From Bog-756 sp963830165 (GTDB lineage: Bacteria; Actinomycetota; Acidimicrobiia; Acidimicrobiales; RAAP-2): 64,000 nt of DNA. The DNA is taken from the NCBI GenBank assembly GCA_963830165.1, contig CAWHKZ010000005.1:62001-126000 (forward strand). Direction: 5' to 3'. The notes beneath the pieces were generated by a model, which saw only the letters and a program-made list of their open reading frames with translations, did no database searches and was not told the origin of the DNA. Shown one piece after another: positions 36,636 through 51,213 of this stretch; the stretch's first letter is position 1; each line of letters begins with the position of its first letter. Both the position numbers and the translations under genes were made by a program.

Positions 36636-37292
36636 TTGCCGCCTCCCTTGGCCGCCGGGGCCTTCACGGCGTCCCGGAGCACGACCATGCCGCCCCGGGG
36701 GCCGGGGACGGCGCCCTTGACCAGGACGAGCTCGCGCTCCGGGTCGGCCTGGACGATCTCGAGGTTCAGGGTGGTGACCTGCTGGCCGCCCATGCGGCCG
36801 GCCATCCGGGTGCCCTTGAAGACGCGGGACGGGGTGGCGCAGGCGCCGATGGAGCCCGGGCGAGCGGTGCTTCTTGTGGTTACCGTGGCTGGCGCCCTGG
36901 CCCTTGAAGTTGTGGCGCTTCATGGCGCCGGCGAAGCCCTTGCCCTTGGAGACGGCGATGGCGTCCACCAGCTCGCCGGCCTGGAGCAGGTCGGCGGTCA
37001 GCTGCTGGCCGACCTCGTAGACCGAGCTGTCGTCGATCCGCAGCTCGACCAGGCGGCGGCCCGGGTCGACCCCGGCCTTGTCGTAGTGGCCCTGCTCGGG
37101 CCGGGTCAGGGTGCTGGCCCGGCGGTGAGCCCCAGGTCACCTGCAGTGCGGAGTACCCTCGGACTCGGGGGTCTTGACCTGCACGACCCGGACCGGCGCG
37201 ACGCGCAGGACCGTCACCGGGATCGCCCGGTTCTGGTCGTCCCAGATCTGTGTCATTCCGACTTTTTCGCCCACGATCGCCTTGGTGGCCAC
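36632..37292 (-). CDS. rplC: 50S ribosomal protein L3 (several frameshifts)
   Basis: Assembly-initiating protein with a loop at the peptidyl-transferase centre. GTG 37292 begins VATKAIVGEKVGMTQIWDDQ. Indels at about 37137 (missing base after GAGGG), about 37125 (extra base) and about 36860 (extra G in CCCGGG) are needed. The restored frame contains AIAVSKGKGFAGAMKRHNFK and TPSRVFKGTRMAGRMGGQQV, the signature region, and gives 219 residues ending at the TGA at 36632. Confidence 0.92.
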
Positions 37293-37649
37293 TGGAGCTT
37301 CTCCGTCTCGACTCTTCGCTCTTGCTCGACGCCGGTGGGCGCCGATCCTGTGCTGCTGGTGCTGCTCGGCCCCGGAGGGCCGGGCGGTCCCCGACGGGCA
37401 CCTGCGCCGACGGGGTCGTCCACTGGTACCCGGTCAGACCGGGCGGTGCCGGCCGACTCCCATCGGCTCGCACGCAGACGCTCCGCTCGGATGAACCCGA
37501 GCGGAGCGCTCGCCTGGTTTGGCCCGGGGTCCCCGCCGAAGGACGGCGGGCGCTCGAACACGTCCCATTCGCATGGACCGGCCTGGAACCAGGCCGACCG
37601 GAAACTCTATACCATCCGCCCCCGGGCCGCTAGGGCGACCCGGGACCGC
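37293..37649 (-). other. Structured 357-base spacer between rpsJ and rplC
   Basis: S10 and L3 genes are normally close, but here 357 bases separate them. Three strong hairpins are visible: 37480-37507 (11-bp stem GCTCCGCTCGG, 6-base loop), 37532-37550 (7-bp stem CCCGCCG) and 37580-37595 (GGCCTG stem, GAAC loop). No convincing coding frame, tRNA or SigA promoter was found; a TATAGAGT sequence near 37605-37612 on the minus strand has no good -35 partner. It could be an rplC leader where L4 or another regulator acts. Confidence 0.5.
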
Positions 37650-37979
37650 TCAGACGGTCTGGATCTTGATCTCGATGTCCACCCCGGCCGGAAGGTCGAG
37701 CCGCTGGAGCGAGTCGACGGTCTTGGGGGTGTGCTCGACGATGTCCACGAGCCGCTTGTGGACCCGCATCTCGAAGTGCTCCCGACTGTCCTTGTACTTG
37801 TGCGGCGACCGGATCACCGTGTAGCGGTGCTTCTCGGTGGGCAGGGGCACCGGGCCCAGGACCTTCGCCTGGGTGCGCAGCACCGTCTGCACGATCTTCT
37901 CGGTCGACTGATCGAGGATCTCGTGGTCGTACGCCTTCAGGCGGATGCGGATCTTCTGACGGGGGCCCTCAGCGGCCAT
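37650..37979 (-). CDS. rpsJ: 30S ribosomal protein S10
   Basis: Head protein, also NusE in antitermination. ATG 37979 gives 109 residues with KIRIRLKAYDHEILDQSTEK, GPVPLPTEKHRYTVIRSPHK and a normal end (DLPAGVDIEIKIQTV). It follows tuf by 44 bases, linking the str and S10 operons. Confidence 0.99.
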   Translation of the reverse strand: MAAEGPRQKIRIRLKAYDHEILDQSTEKIVQTVLRTQAKVLGPVPLPTEKHRYTVIRSPHKYKDSREHFEMRVHKRLVDIVEHTPKTVDSLQRLDLPAGVDIEIKIQTV

Positions 37980-38023
37980 GGGTAACAGCGTCCTCTCGTG
38001 GATGTACAACGGTGGGCGGGTGC

Positions 38024-39212
38024 CTACTCGATGATCTTGGTGACCCGGCCCGAGGCCACGGTCCGGCCACCCTCGCGGATGGCGAAGCGCAGACCCTCGT
38101 CCATGGCGATGGGCTTGCCCAGCTCGACCGTCATGTCCGTGTTGTCGCCGGGCATGACCATCTCGGTGCCCTCGGGCAGGGTGATGGTGCCGGTCACGTC
38201 CGTGGTGCGGAAGTAGAACTGGGGCCGGTAGTTGGTGAAGAACGGCTTGTGCCGGCCACCCTCGTCCTTGTTCAGCACGTAGACGGTCGCCTCGAACTTG
38301 GTGTGGGGGGTGATGGAGCCGGGCTTGCACAGCACCTGGCCACGCTCCACCTCCTCCTTCTTCGTGCCACGGAGCAGGGCACCGACGTTGTCGCCCGCCC
38401 GGCCCTCGTCGAGGAGCTTGCGGAACATCTCGATGCCGGTGACCGTGGTCTTCTGGGTGTCGCGCAGGCCGACGATCTCGACCTCCTCGCCCACCTTGAT
38501 GATGCCCTGCTCGATCTTGCCGGTCACCACGGTGCCACGGCCGGTGATGGACATGACGTCCTCGACGGACATGAGGAAGGGCTTCTCGACGTCACGCTCG
38601 GGCTCGGGGATGTAGGAGTCGACGGCGTCCATCAGCTCGAGGATCTTCTGCGTCCACTCGGGGTCGCCCTCCAGGGCCTTCAGGGCGCTGACCCGGATGA
38701 TCGGGGTGTCGTCGCCGGGGAACTCGTACTCGTTGAGGAGCTCGCGGACCTCGAGCTCGACCAGGTCGAGGAGCTCCTCGTCGTCGACCGTGTCGGCCTT
38801 GTTGAGGGCCACCACGATGTAGGGCACGCCGACCTGACGGGCGAGCAGCACGTGCTCACGGGTCTGGGGCATCGGGCCGTCGGCGGCCGACACCACCAGG
38901 ATGGCCCCGTCCACCTGGGCGGCGCCGGTGATCATGTTCTTGATGTAGTCGGCGTGGCCGGGCATGTCGACGTGGGCGTAGTGGCGGTTGGGCGTCTCGT
39001 ACTCCACGTGGGCGATGGAGATCGTGATGCCGCGCTGCTGCTCCTCGGGGGCCTTGTCGATCTGGTCGAAGGGGCGTGAACGACGTCGTGGGGTCGGCGT
39101 CGTGGAGGACCTTGGTGATGGCCGCGGTGAGCGTGGTCTTCCCGTGGTCGATGTGTCCCATCGTCCCGACGTTCACGTGGGGCTTGGTGCGCTCGAACTT
39201 CTGCTTGGCCAT
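38024..39212 (-). CDS. tuf: Elongation factor Tu (one frameshift)
   Basis: GTPase that delivers aminoacyl-tRNA. ATG 39212 reads MAKQKFERTKPHVNVGTMGH with the G1 loop GHIDHGKT. An extra C in a run near 39072-39075 breaks the frame after TTSFTP; the remaining 327 codons contain G3 (VDMPGHADYIKNM), G4 (NKAD) and domains 2 and 3. Correcting one base gives 395 residues. The 193 bases upstream to fusA contain a perfect 9-bp hairpin at 39265-39286 and a CTG-repeat stretch but no clear promoter. Confidence 0.97.
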
Positions 39213-39405
39213 GGTTGGGGTGATGCTCCCTGATCTCGGACGGTAGCCCCCTCGGGCCCGCCACGACGGAGGCGACTGCCTCCGTCATTCCTCGGTAGTG
39301 GTGGTACTGCGGTGCTGCTGCTGCTGTACTGCTGGTCAGACTGGTCGGGTCGTGCGACCCGGGTGCGGGCTCGCACGGAGCCGGGCGGACCCGGTGCCGT
39401 GACGC

Positions 39406-41494
39406 CTACTCGCCCCGCGCCTTGGCGATGATCTCCTTGGCGATGGACTCGGGGACCTCGTTGTACGCGGCGAACTGCATCGAGTACGTGGCCCGCCCCT
39501 GCGTACGCGAACGCAGGTCGGTAGCGTAGCCGAACATGTCGCTCAGCGGTACCTGCGCCCGGACGATGTGGCTGTTGCCCCGCTGCTCCATGCCCTCGAC
39601 CTTGCCCCGTCGGGACGACAGGTCGCCGATCACGTCGCCCATGTAGTCCTCGGGGGTGGTGACCTCCACGGCCATCACCGGCTCGAGGAGCACGGGACTG
39701 GCCAGCTGGGCGGCCTTCTTGATGGCCATGGAGCCGGCGATCTTGAACGCCATCTCCGAGGAGTCGACGTCGTGGTACGAGCCGTAGGTCAGGGTCACCT
39801 TGATGTCGACCGTCGGGTAGCCGGCCAGGACGCCGGAGGTGATCGACTCCTGGATGCCCTGGTCGACCGAGGGGATGTACTCCTTCGGGATGACGCCGCC
39901 GGTGATCTTGTCCTCGAACTCGTACCCCTGGCCCGGCGTTGGGCTGGAGGGTGATGACCACGTGGCCGTACTGGCCCTTGCCGCCGGTCTGGCGGACGTA
40001 CTTCATCTCGACCTTCTCGGCCGGCTTGCGCACGGTCTCGCGGTAGGCCACCTGGGGCTTGCCCACGTTGGCGTCCACGTTGAACTCGCGCAGCATGCGG
40101 TCGACGAGGACCTCGAGGTGGAGCTCGCCCATCCCCGAGATGACGGTCTGGCCCGTCTCCTCGTCGGACTGGACCCGGAAGGTCGGGTCCTCCTCGGACA
40201 GGGCGAACAGGGCCTTGGACAGCTTGTCCTGGTCGGCCTTGGTCTTGGGTTCCACGGCCACGTGGATCACGGGCTCGGGGAAGGTCAGCGACTCGAGGAT
40301 CACCTGGTTGTCGGGGTCGCACAGCGTGTCGCCGGTCGTGGTCTGCTTGAGGCCCACGGCGGCCACGATGTCCCCGGCGAACATGGCGTCGAGGTCCTCG
40401 CGGGAGTTGGCGTGCATCTGGAGGATGCGGCCGATCCGCTCCTTGCGGTCCTTGGTCGAGTTCACGACGCCCGAGCCCTTGGTCAGGGTGCCGGAGTAGA
40501 CCCGCAGGTAGGTGAGCTTGCCGACGTAGGGGTCGGTCATGATCTTGAAGGCCAGGGCCGAGAACGGGGCCGCGTCGTCGGCCGGGCGCTCGACCTCGAC
40601 ACCCTCCTTGCGGGGGACGATGCCCATCGTCGGGGGGATGTCGAGCGGGCTCGGCAGGTAGTCGACCACGGCGTCGAGCATGGGCTGGACGCCCTTGTTC
40701 TTGAACGCCGAGCCGCACAGGATCGGCACGGCGTGGTTGCCGAGCGTCACCGTGCGCAGGGCACGGGTCAGGTCCTCGGGGAGGATCTCCTCGTCACCCA
40801 GGTACTTCTCCATGATGATGTCGTCGTGGTTGGAGACCACGTCGATCAGCTCGGCGTGGGCCGCCTCGGCGGCGTCGCGCAGGTTCTCGGGGATGGGCTC
40901 CTCGATCCAGTCCTCGCCCATGCCGTCGTCCCACACCAGGGCCCGCATCCGGACCAGGTCCACCACGCCCCGGAAGCCGCCCTCGGCCCCGATGGGCAGC
41001 TGCACGACGGCGGTGGTGCAGTCGAGGCGGTCCTTGATCATCTCGACGCACATCTCGAAGTTGGCGCCGGTGCGGTCCATCTTGTTGACGAAGCAGATCC
41101 GGGGGACCTCGTACTTGTTGGCCTGCCGCCATACGGTCTCGGTCTGGGGCTCGACACCGGCCACGGCGTCGAACACGGCCACGGCCCCGTCGAGGACGCG
41201 CAGCGACCGCTCCACCTCGACGGTGAAGTCCACGTGGCCCGGGGTGTCGATGATGTTGATCAGCGTGTCGTGCCACATGCAGGTGGTGGCGGCCGACGTG
41301 ATGGTGATGCCCCGCTCCTGCTCCTGGACCATCCAGTCCATGGTGGCCGCACCCTCGTGGACCTCGCCGATCTTGTAGTTCTTGCCGGTGTAGTAGAGGA
41401 TCCGCTCGGTCGTGGTGGTCTTGCCCGCGTCGATGTGGGCCATGATCCCGATGTTTCGGGTCTTGGCCAGCGGATGGTTTCGGGTGTCAGACAT
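39406..41494 (-). CDS. fusA: Elongation factor G (one frameshift)
   Basis: GTPase of translocation and ribosome recycling. MSDTRNHPLAKTRNIGIMAH leads to G1 (AHIDAGKTTT), G3 (DTPGHVDF) and G4 (NKMD). After QPNAG the frame breaks because of one extra base near 39936-39940, and continues as QGYEFEDKITGG to the C-terminus AAYNEVPESIAKEIIAKARG. The corrected length is 695 residues, typical for EF-G. It lies between rpsG and tuf in the str operon. Confidence 0.97.
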
Positions 41495-41556
41495 GGGTGG
41501 TCAACTCTCGGGTCGTGCTCGTGTCGTCGTCGTGGTGGTCGAGGGGGAGGGTCCGG

Positions 41557-42027
41557 CTACCAGCGGTAGTGCGCGAACGCCTTGTTCGACTCGGCCATCT
41601 TGTGGAGGTCCTCACGACGCTTGGCGGCGGCACCGATGCCGTTGGCCGCGTCGCGGATCTCGTTGGAGAGGCGCTCGGCCATCGTCTTCTCGCGGCGCTG
41701 CTGCGAGTACCCGACCAGCCACCGGATCGACAGCGTGGTGGCCCGGCGGGGGCGCACCTCGACGGGGACCTGGTAGGTGGCGCCGCCGACCCGGCGGCTG
41801 CGCACCTCGAGCTCGGGGCGGGTGTTCTCGACGGCCTTCTTGAGGACGGCGACCGGGTCGTTGCCGGTCTTCTCCCCCACGTCGGCGAGGGCGGCGTAGA
41901 CGATGCGTTCGGCCAGCGTGCGCTTGCCCCGGCTCAGGACCCGGTTGACCACCTGGGTGACGAGCACCGAGTGGTAGACGGGGTCGGGCATGAGCTCACG
42001 TCGGACTGCAGGACCTTTGCGGGGCAC
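41557..42027 (-). CDS. rpsG: 30S ribosomal protein S7
   Basis: Head assembly protein near the E site, a regulator of the str operon in E. coli. The 156 residues match the family exactly, MPRKGPAVRRELMPDPVYHS to AFAHYRW. GTG start one base after rpsL. Confidence 0.99.
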   Translation of the reverse strand: MPRKGPAVRRELMPDPVYHSVLVTQVVNRVLSRGKRTLAERIVYAALADVGEKTGNDPVAVLKKAVENTRPELEVRSRRVGGATYQVPVEVRPRRATTLSIRWLVGYSQQRREKTMAERLSNEIRDAANGIGAAAKRREDLHKMAESNKAFAHYRW

Positions 42028-42028
42028 G

Positions 42029-42400
42029 TCAGGACTCCTTCTTGGCGCCGTAGCGGCTACGGGCCTGGTTCCGCTCCCGGACGCCGGAGGCGTCGAGGGT
42101 GCCGCGGATGACCTTGTAGCGGACCCCGGGGAGGTCCTTCACACGACCGCCACGGACCAGCACGATCGAGTGCTCCTGGAGGTTGTGGCCCTCACCGGGG
42201 ATGTAGGCCGTGACTTCGAGGCCACTGGTCAGGCGCACACGGGCGACCTTCCGCAGGGCGGAGTTCGGCTTCTTCGGGGTGTGGGTGTACACACGCGTGC
42301 ACACGCCGCGGCGCTGGGGTGCGCCGCGGAACGCAGGCGTCTTCGATTTTGTCGGCTTTGTGGCCCGGCCTTTGCGGACGAGCTGGGAAATCGTGGGCAC
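42029..42400 (-). CDS. rpsL: 30S ribosomal protein S12
   Basis: Decoding-centre protein. The 123 residues have TPKKPNSALRKVARV and GGRVKDLPGVRYKVIRG, so the two lysines where streptomycin-resistance changes occur are wild type. GTG start. First gene of the str operon. Confidence 0.99.
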   Translation of the reverse strand: MPTISQLVRKGRATKPTKSKTPAFRGAPQRRGVCTRVYTHTPKKPNSALRKVARVRLTSGLEVTAYIPGEGHNLQEHSIVLVRGGRVKDLPGVRYKVIRGTLDASGVRERNQARSRYGAKKES

Positions 42401-42549
42401 GCGTGACCTCTAGGTTGTGGACTGCAGGGATACTTCAGGACTGAGACGGACTGCGCTGGCGCACTGCGGGGTGCTGGAGCCAGGCCAGCTGGGCAGCCCA
42501 CCTGCACGCAGGCGGGCCGCACCGTGCGACACGCAGCCGCAAGGGTTCC

Positions 42550-42578
42550 ATGCTACGGCACGGACCGACGGCGGGCAA
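42550..42578 (-). promoter_or_regulatory. SigA-type promoter of the str operon (rpsL-rpsG-fusA-tuf)
   Basis: TTGCCC and TAGCAT with exactly 17 bases between them on the minus strand, in the 291-base gap after rpoC. The leader to rpsL is about 140 bases. Confidence 0.72.
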
Positions 42579-42621
42579 GTGCGCCCACCTGCGGTGCGGC
42601 CACCTTCCGCGGTGTCCGGCG

Positions 42622-42684
42622 CCGGTATCCCAGCATACCGGGGCCGTGGCCCGGGCGGTCACGGGCCGAGGCCCGCGCCCGCCC
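42622..42684 (-). terminator. Tandem hairpins after rpoC
   Basis: Just downstream of the rpoC stop are a nested hairpin at 42653-42684 (outer GGGCGG/CCGCCC, inner CGGGCC/GGCCCG) and a second at 42622-42641 (CCGGTAT/ATACCGG, six-base loop). No T-tract follows. Their position before the str promoter suggests they end the rpoBC transcript. Confidence 0.5.
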
Positions 42685-42691
42685 GACCCAC

Positions 42692-46770
<4,079 letters not shown>

Positions 46771-46771
<1 letters not shown>

Positions 46772-49700
46772 CAGAATCCCCTTTCGGCAGCGCGACGGGC
46801 ATCTTCCTCGTCCGACCCACGCTCGGGCCGGCTGATGTCGATGCCGAGCTCCTCGGCCGTGCGGAACACGTCCTCGTCCAGCTCTCGCATTTCGATCTCC
46901 TCGCCGCCGGGTGCCAGGACCTCGACGTCCAGGCACAGCGACTGCATCTCCTTGATGAGCACCTTGAAACTCTCCGGGATCCCCGGCTCGGGGATGTTCT
47001 CCCCCTTGACGATGGCCTCGTAGACCTTGACCCGGCCCAGCACGTCGTCCGACTTGATGGTCAGGAGCTCCTGGAGGGCGTAGGCGGCGCCGAACGCCTC
47101 GAGTGCCCACACCTCCATCTCACCGAAGCGCTGGCCGCCGAACTGGGCCTTGCCGCCCAGGGGCTGCTGCGTGATCATCGAGTACGGGCCGGTGGACCGG
47201 GCGTGGATCTTGTCGTCCACCAGGTGGTGGAGCTTCAGGATGTACACGTAGCCGACCGAGACCGGGTTGTCGTACGCCTCGCCCGTGCGGCCGTTGTACA
47301 GCTGCGACTTGCCCTCGTCGTTGACCTGGATCGAGCCGTCCTCGCCGTCGGGGTTCAGCTTCCGGAAGATCTGCTGGATCGTCGGGTGCCGGCCGGCCTG
47401 GTCCTCCTCGTCCCAGTGGGCGCCGTCGAAGACCGGGGTCGAGACCCACACGGACGGCTCGGTGCGCGGCCGGGTCTTGGTCTCGGTACCGCGCAGCGGG
47501 GTGGTGGACAGGTCGCCCGCACCCTCCCAGCCCCAACGGGCGGCGTAGCCCAGGTGGGACTCGAGCACCTGGCCGACGTTCATCCGGCTCGGCACGCCGA
47601 GCGGGTTGAGCACGATGTCGACCGGGGTGCCGTCGGCCTGGAACGGCATGTCCTCGATGGGCAGGATCTTGGAGATGACGCCCTTGTTGCCGTGGCGCCC
47701 GGCGAGCTTGTCGCCCTCGGAGATCTTGCGCTTCTGGGCCACGTAGACCCGGACCAGCTGCTCCACGCCGGGCGGCAGCTCGTGGGCGTCCTCGCGGGAG
47801 AACACACGGACGTCGATGACCGTGCCCTGCTCGCCGTGGGGCACCTTGAGGGACGTGTCCCGGACCTCGCGGGCCTTCTCACCGAAGATGGCGCGCAGCA
47901 GGCGCTCCTCGGGGGTCTGCTCGGTCTCGCCCTTGGGGGTGACCTTGCCGACCAGCACGTCGCCCGGGCCGACCTCGGCGCCGATGCGGATGATGCCGCG
48001 TTCGTCGAGGTCGGCGAGGATCTCCTCGGAGAGGTTCGGGATGTCCCGGGTGATCTCCTCGGCGCCCAGCTTGGTGTCGCGGGCGTCGACCTCGTGCTCC
48101 TCGATGTGGATCGACGTGAGCACGTCGTCCTTCACCAGGCGCTCGGACAGGATGATGGCGTCCTCGTAGTTGTAGCCCTCCCACGGCATGAAGGCCACGA
48201 GCAGGTTCTTGCCCAGGGCGAGCTCGCCGTTGTGGGTGGCCGGGCCGTCGGCCAGGACGTCACCGGCCGAGACCTTCTGGCCGTCGTCGACGATGACCTT
48301 CTGGTTGATGGCCGTGTTCTGGTTGGACCGGCGGAACTTGGCCAGGCGGTAGACCTTCCTGCCCAGCACGTGGCCGTTGACGTCCTTGGCGCCCGCCTTG
48401 TACTCGACGGTGATCTGGTCGCCCGAGACGTCGACGACGGTGCCGTCGGCCTCGGCCATGATCACGTCACCGGCGTCACGGGCCGCACGGGCCTCGACGC
48501 CGGTGCCGATGTAGGGGGCCTCGGGGACGACCAGGGGCACCGCCTGCTTCTGCATGTTGGCGCCCATCAGGGCCCGGTTGGCGTCGTCGTGCTCGACGAA
48601 GGGGATCAGGGCGGTCGAGACCGACACGATCTGCTTCGGCGATACGTCCATGAGATCGACCTCGGCCGGGGGCACGAAGTCGATCTCCGAGGTGGTGCCG
48701 TAGGAGGTGGAGGCCACGCCGACGCGCACGCCGGTGCCCTGGGGGCCGCGGCGGACGAGCACCCGCTCCTCGGAGAACCGGCCCTGGTCGTCGAGGGCGG
48801 CCGAGGCCTGGGCGATGACGTGCTCCTCCTCCTCGTCCGCGGCGAGGTAGAGGATCTCGGTGGTGACCTGGCCGTTCACGACCTTGCGGTACGGGGTCTC
48901 GATGAAGCCGTACTCGTTCACCCGGGCGTAGGTGGCCAGCGAGCCGATCAGGCCGATGTTCGGGCCCTCCGGGGTCTCGATGGGGCACATGCGGCCGTAG
49001 TGGGACGTGTGGACGTCACGGACCTCGAAGCCGGCGCGCTCGCGGGAGAGGCCGCCCGGCCCGAGGGCCGACAGGCGCCGCTTGTGGGCCAGGCCCGACA
49101 GCGGGTTGTTCTGGTCCATGAACTGGCTGAGCTGGCTGGTGCCGAAGAACTCCTTGACGGCGGCGACCACCGGCCGGATGTTGATCAGGGTCTGGGGCGT
49201 GATGGCCTCGACGTCCTGGGTGGTCATGCGCTCGCGGACGACCCGCTCCATCCGGGACAGGCCCACGCGGACCTGGTTCTGGATGAGCTCGCCGACCGAC
49301 CGGATGCGGCGGTTGGCGAAGTGGTCCTGGTCGTCGATGCGGTACGTCGACTCGCCGTCGGCCATGTGCTTGGCCAGGTGGAGCATGTACGTCGACGACG
49401 CCAGGATCTCGGCGGGGCTGAGGACGCCCTGGGTCGGCGTGGGGCGCTCGAGGTCGATGTCCAGGAGCTCCGAGATGCGCTCGATCTCCGGGCCGAGCTT
49501 CCGGTTCAGCTTGTAGCGACCGACCCGGGTCAGGTCGTAGCGCTTGGGGTTGAAGAAGGCGTTCTCGAAGTACTGGCGGGCGGCCTCCACCGACAGGGGC
49601 TCGCCGGGGCGGGCCCGCTTGTAGATCTCGAGGAGGGCCTCCTCGCGGGTGGGCGCGAGGTTCTGCTCCTTCTCCCACTGGCCCTCGAGGAAGTCGAAGT

Positions 49701-50347
49701 GGCGGACGAACCGCTCCAGGAAGGCCTGGTCCTCGTAGCCGAGGGCGCGCAGCAGGACGAACAGGGAGAGGCGGCGCTTGCGGGCGACGCGGCAGCCCGC
49801 CGTGACGTCCTTGCCCGGCTTGGCCTCGACGTCGAACTCGATCCACTCGCCGCGGTAGGGGTGGATGGTGCCGGTGAAGACGGTCTTGGCGTCGCGGCCG
49901 GGCTGGAAGATGACGCCGGGCGACCGGACCAGCTGGCTGACCACGACCGCGCTCGGTCCCGTTGACGATGAAGGTGCCCTTGTCGGTCATGACGGGGAAG
50001 TCCCCCATGAAGACCGTCTGCTCCTTGATCTCACCCGTGCCGGCGTTCATGAACCGGGCGCGCACGAAGACGGGCGCGGCGTAGGTCATGTCCTTCTCCT
50101 TGCACTCCTCCACCGAGAACTTCGGCGGCGGGCGCAGGTCGGGGTCGGTCGGGTCGAACTCCAGCTCCAGACTCAGCTGTCCGGTGAAGTCCTCGATCGG
50201 GCTGATGTCGTTGAACGTCTCCGCCAGGCCGCGGTCGAGGAACCACTTGAAGGAGTCCCGCTGGATGGCGACGAGATCGGGCAGCGGCAGCGCCTCGTCG
50301 ATGTTGGCAAACGAAAATCGTTCCGGGCTGTTGGACCGTGTAGGCAA
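46771..50347 (-). CDS. rpoB: RNA polymerase beta subunit (one frameshift)
   Basis: Second catalytic subunit and target of rifampicin. Start is TTG 50347 (PTRSNSPERFSFANI) with a strong GGGAGGAG site. One extra base at about 49947-49952, after IVNGTER, separates the first ~130 codons from VVVSQLVRSPGVIFQPGRDA; corrected length is 1191 residues. The rifampicin region reads SQLSQFMDQNNPLSGLAHKR then RLSALGPGG, with Asp, His and Ser of the resistance sites wild type. Coupled to rpoC. Confidence 0.98.
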
Positions 50348-50745
50348 CGGCCTACTCCTCCCAGTTGCAAGGCGAATGGGGCAAGGACGGGGTACTGCGG
50401 TGGATCAGGTGCCGGAGAGGCACGGCGAGGCGTGGTCAGCGGGGTCGACGACTACCGCCGGAGCAGCCGTCAGAGGCGTCGGAGCGCGGGTCACTCAGCG
50501 CAAACGACTGAGGAAGGCGACAGGGCAGGCACGGCAACCAGTAAGCATAACCGGAAGCGCACGAGATCACAACCCCCGCCGGAGAAACCCGGAGCCAGGC
50601 CCCCACAAGGTACGAGAACCGGGGACCTTCGTCAAGGATTGCGACCGCCCGACGACGGCCCGGGCACGCCCGGGGCCACCGCGGCCGACGACCGGTTGCC
50701 GGGGCCCGGCCGCCGAGGGACGGCGGTCGGGACCCGGGCCGGGTG
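50348..50745 (-). other. 398-base intergenic region rplL-rpoB
   Basis: It contains the promoter at 50607-50635, a leader of about 250 bases, and close to rplL a GC-rich hairpin (CCGCCG/CGGCGG around 50717-50733) that may act as the partial terminator known between rplL and rpoB in other bacteria. No coding frame is credible. Confidence 0.55.
50607..50635 (-). promoter_or_regulatory. SigA-type promoter of rpoBC
   Basis: TTGACG and TACCTT with exactly 17 bases between them on the minus strand, the best consensus match in the window. The transcript would start about 250 bases before rpoB, allowing rpoBC expression independent of rplJL. Confidence 0.8.
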
Positions 50746-51144
50746 CTACTTGAGCTCGACGGTGGCGCCGGCGCCCTCGAGCTGCGCCTTCGCCTTGTCG
50801 GCGTCCTCCTTGTTGGCCTTCTCGAGCACGGGCTTGGGGGCGCCGTCGACGAGGTCCTTGGCCTCCTTCAGGCCCAGGCTGGTCAGCGCACGGACCTCCT
50901 TGATGACCTGGATCTTCTTGTCACCGGCAGCGGTGAGGATGACGTCGAATTCGGTCTGCTCCTCCCCACCGCCGGCGGCCTCGCCACCGGCTCCGGCGGC
51001 AGGGGCGGCCGCGGCGACGGCCACGGGGGCCGCGGCGGTGACGCCGAAGCGCTCCTCGAACTCCTTCAGGAGCTCGCTGAGCTCCAGCACGGACAGCTCA
51101 GAGATGCCGTCCAGAATCTGGTCCTTGGTCAGGGTGCCTGCCAT
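50746..51144 (-). CDS. rplL: 50S ribosomal protein L7/L12
   Basis: Stalk protein recruiting translation factors. The 132 residues have an N-terminal dimerisation domain (LSVLELSELLKEFEERFGVT), an Ala/Gly hinge at 37-60 and the C-terminal domain ending DKAKAQLEGAGATVELK. Confidence 0.99.
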   Translation of the reverse strand: MAGTLTKDQILDGISELSVLELSELLKEFEERFGVTAAAPVAVAAAAPAAGAGGEAAGGGEEQTEFDVILTAAGDKKIQVIKEVRALTSLGLKEAKDLVDGAPKPVLEKANKEDADKAKAQLEGAGATVELK

Positions 51145-51213
51145 CGTCTTACTCCTTGGTTCCTTGGTATGTCGTTACGGGGTGGTGGGTCTGGTGCTGG
51201 TTGCGGTCGGGTA

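Noticed and set aside
37253..37561. A 102-codon minus-strand open frame in the rpsJ-rplC gap
   Set aside because: It overlaps the conserved start of rplC in another frame, has no recognisable motif, and covers hairpins; more likely a chance frame.
39300..39340. CTG-repeat stretch in the fusA-tuf gap as a regulatory array
   Set aside because: Only a few imperfect units; no promoter or known motif goes with them.
26011..41494. secY, rplC, rplD, rplV, rpsC, tuf and fusA as pseudogenes
   Set aside because: All are essential, conserved on both sides of each break, and show no other decay; sequence error fits better.
42029..42400. Streptomycin-resistance change in rpsL
   Set aside because: Both key lysines (in KKPNSALRK and RVKDLPG) are present.
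48990..49130. Rifampicin-resistance mutation in rpoB
   Set aside because: Asp, His and Ser of the resistance-determining region are the wild-type residues.
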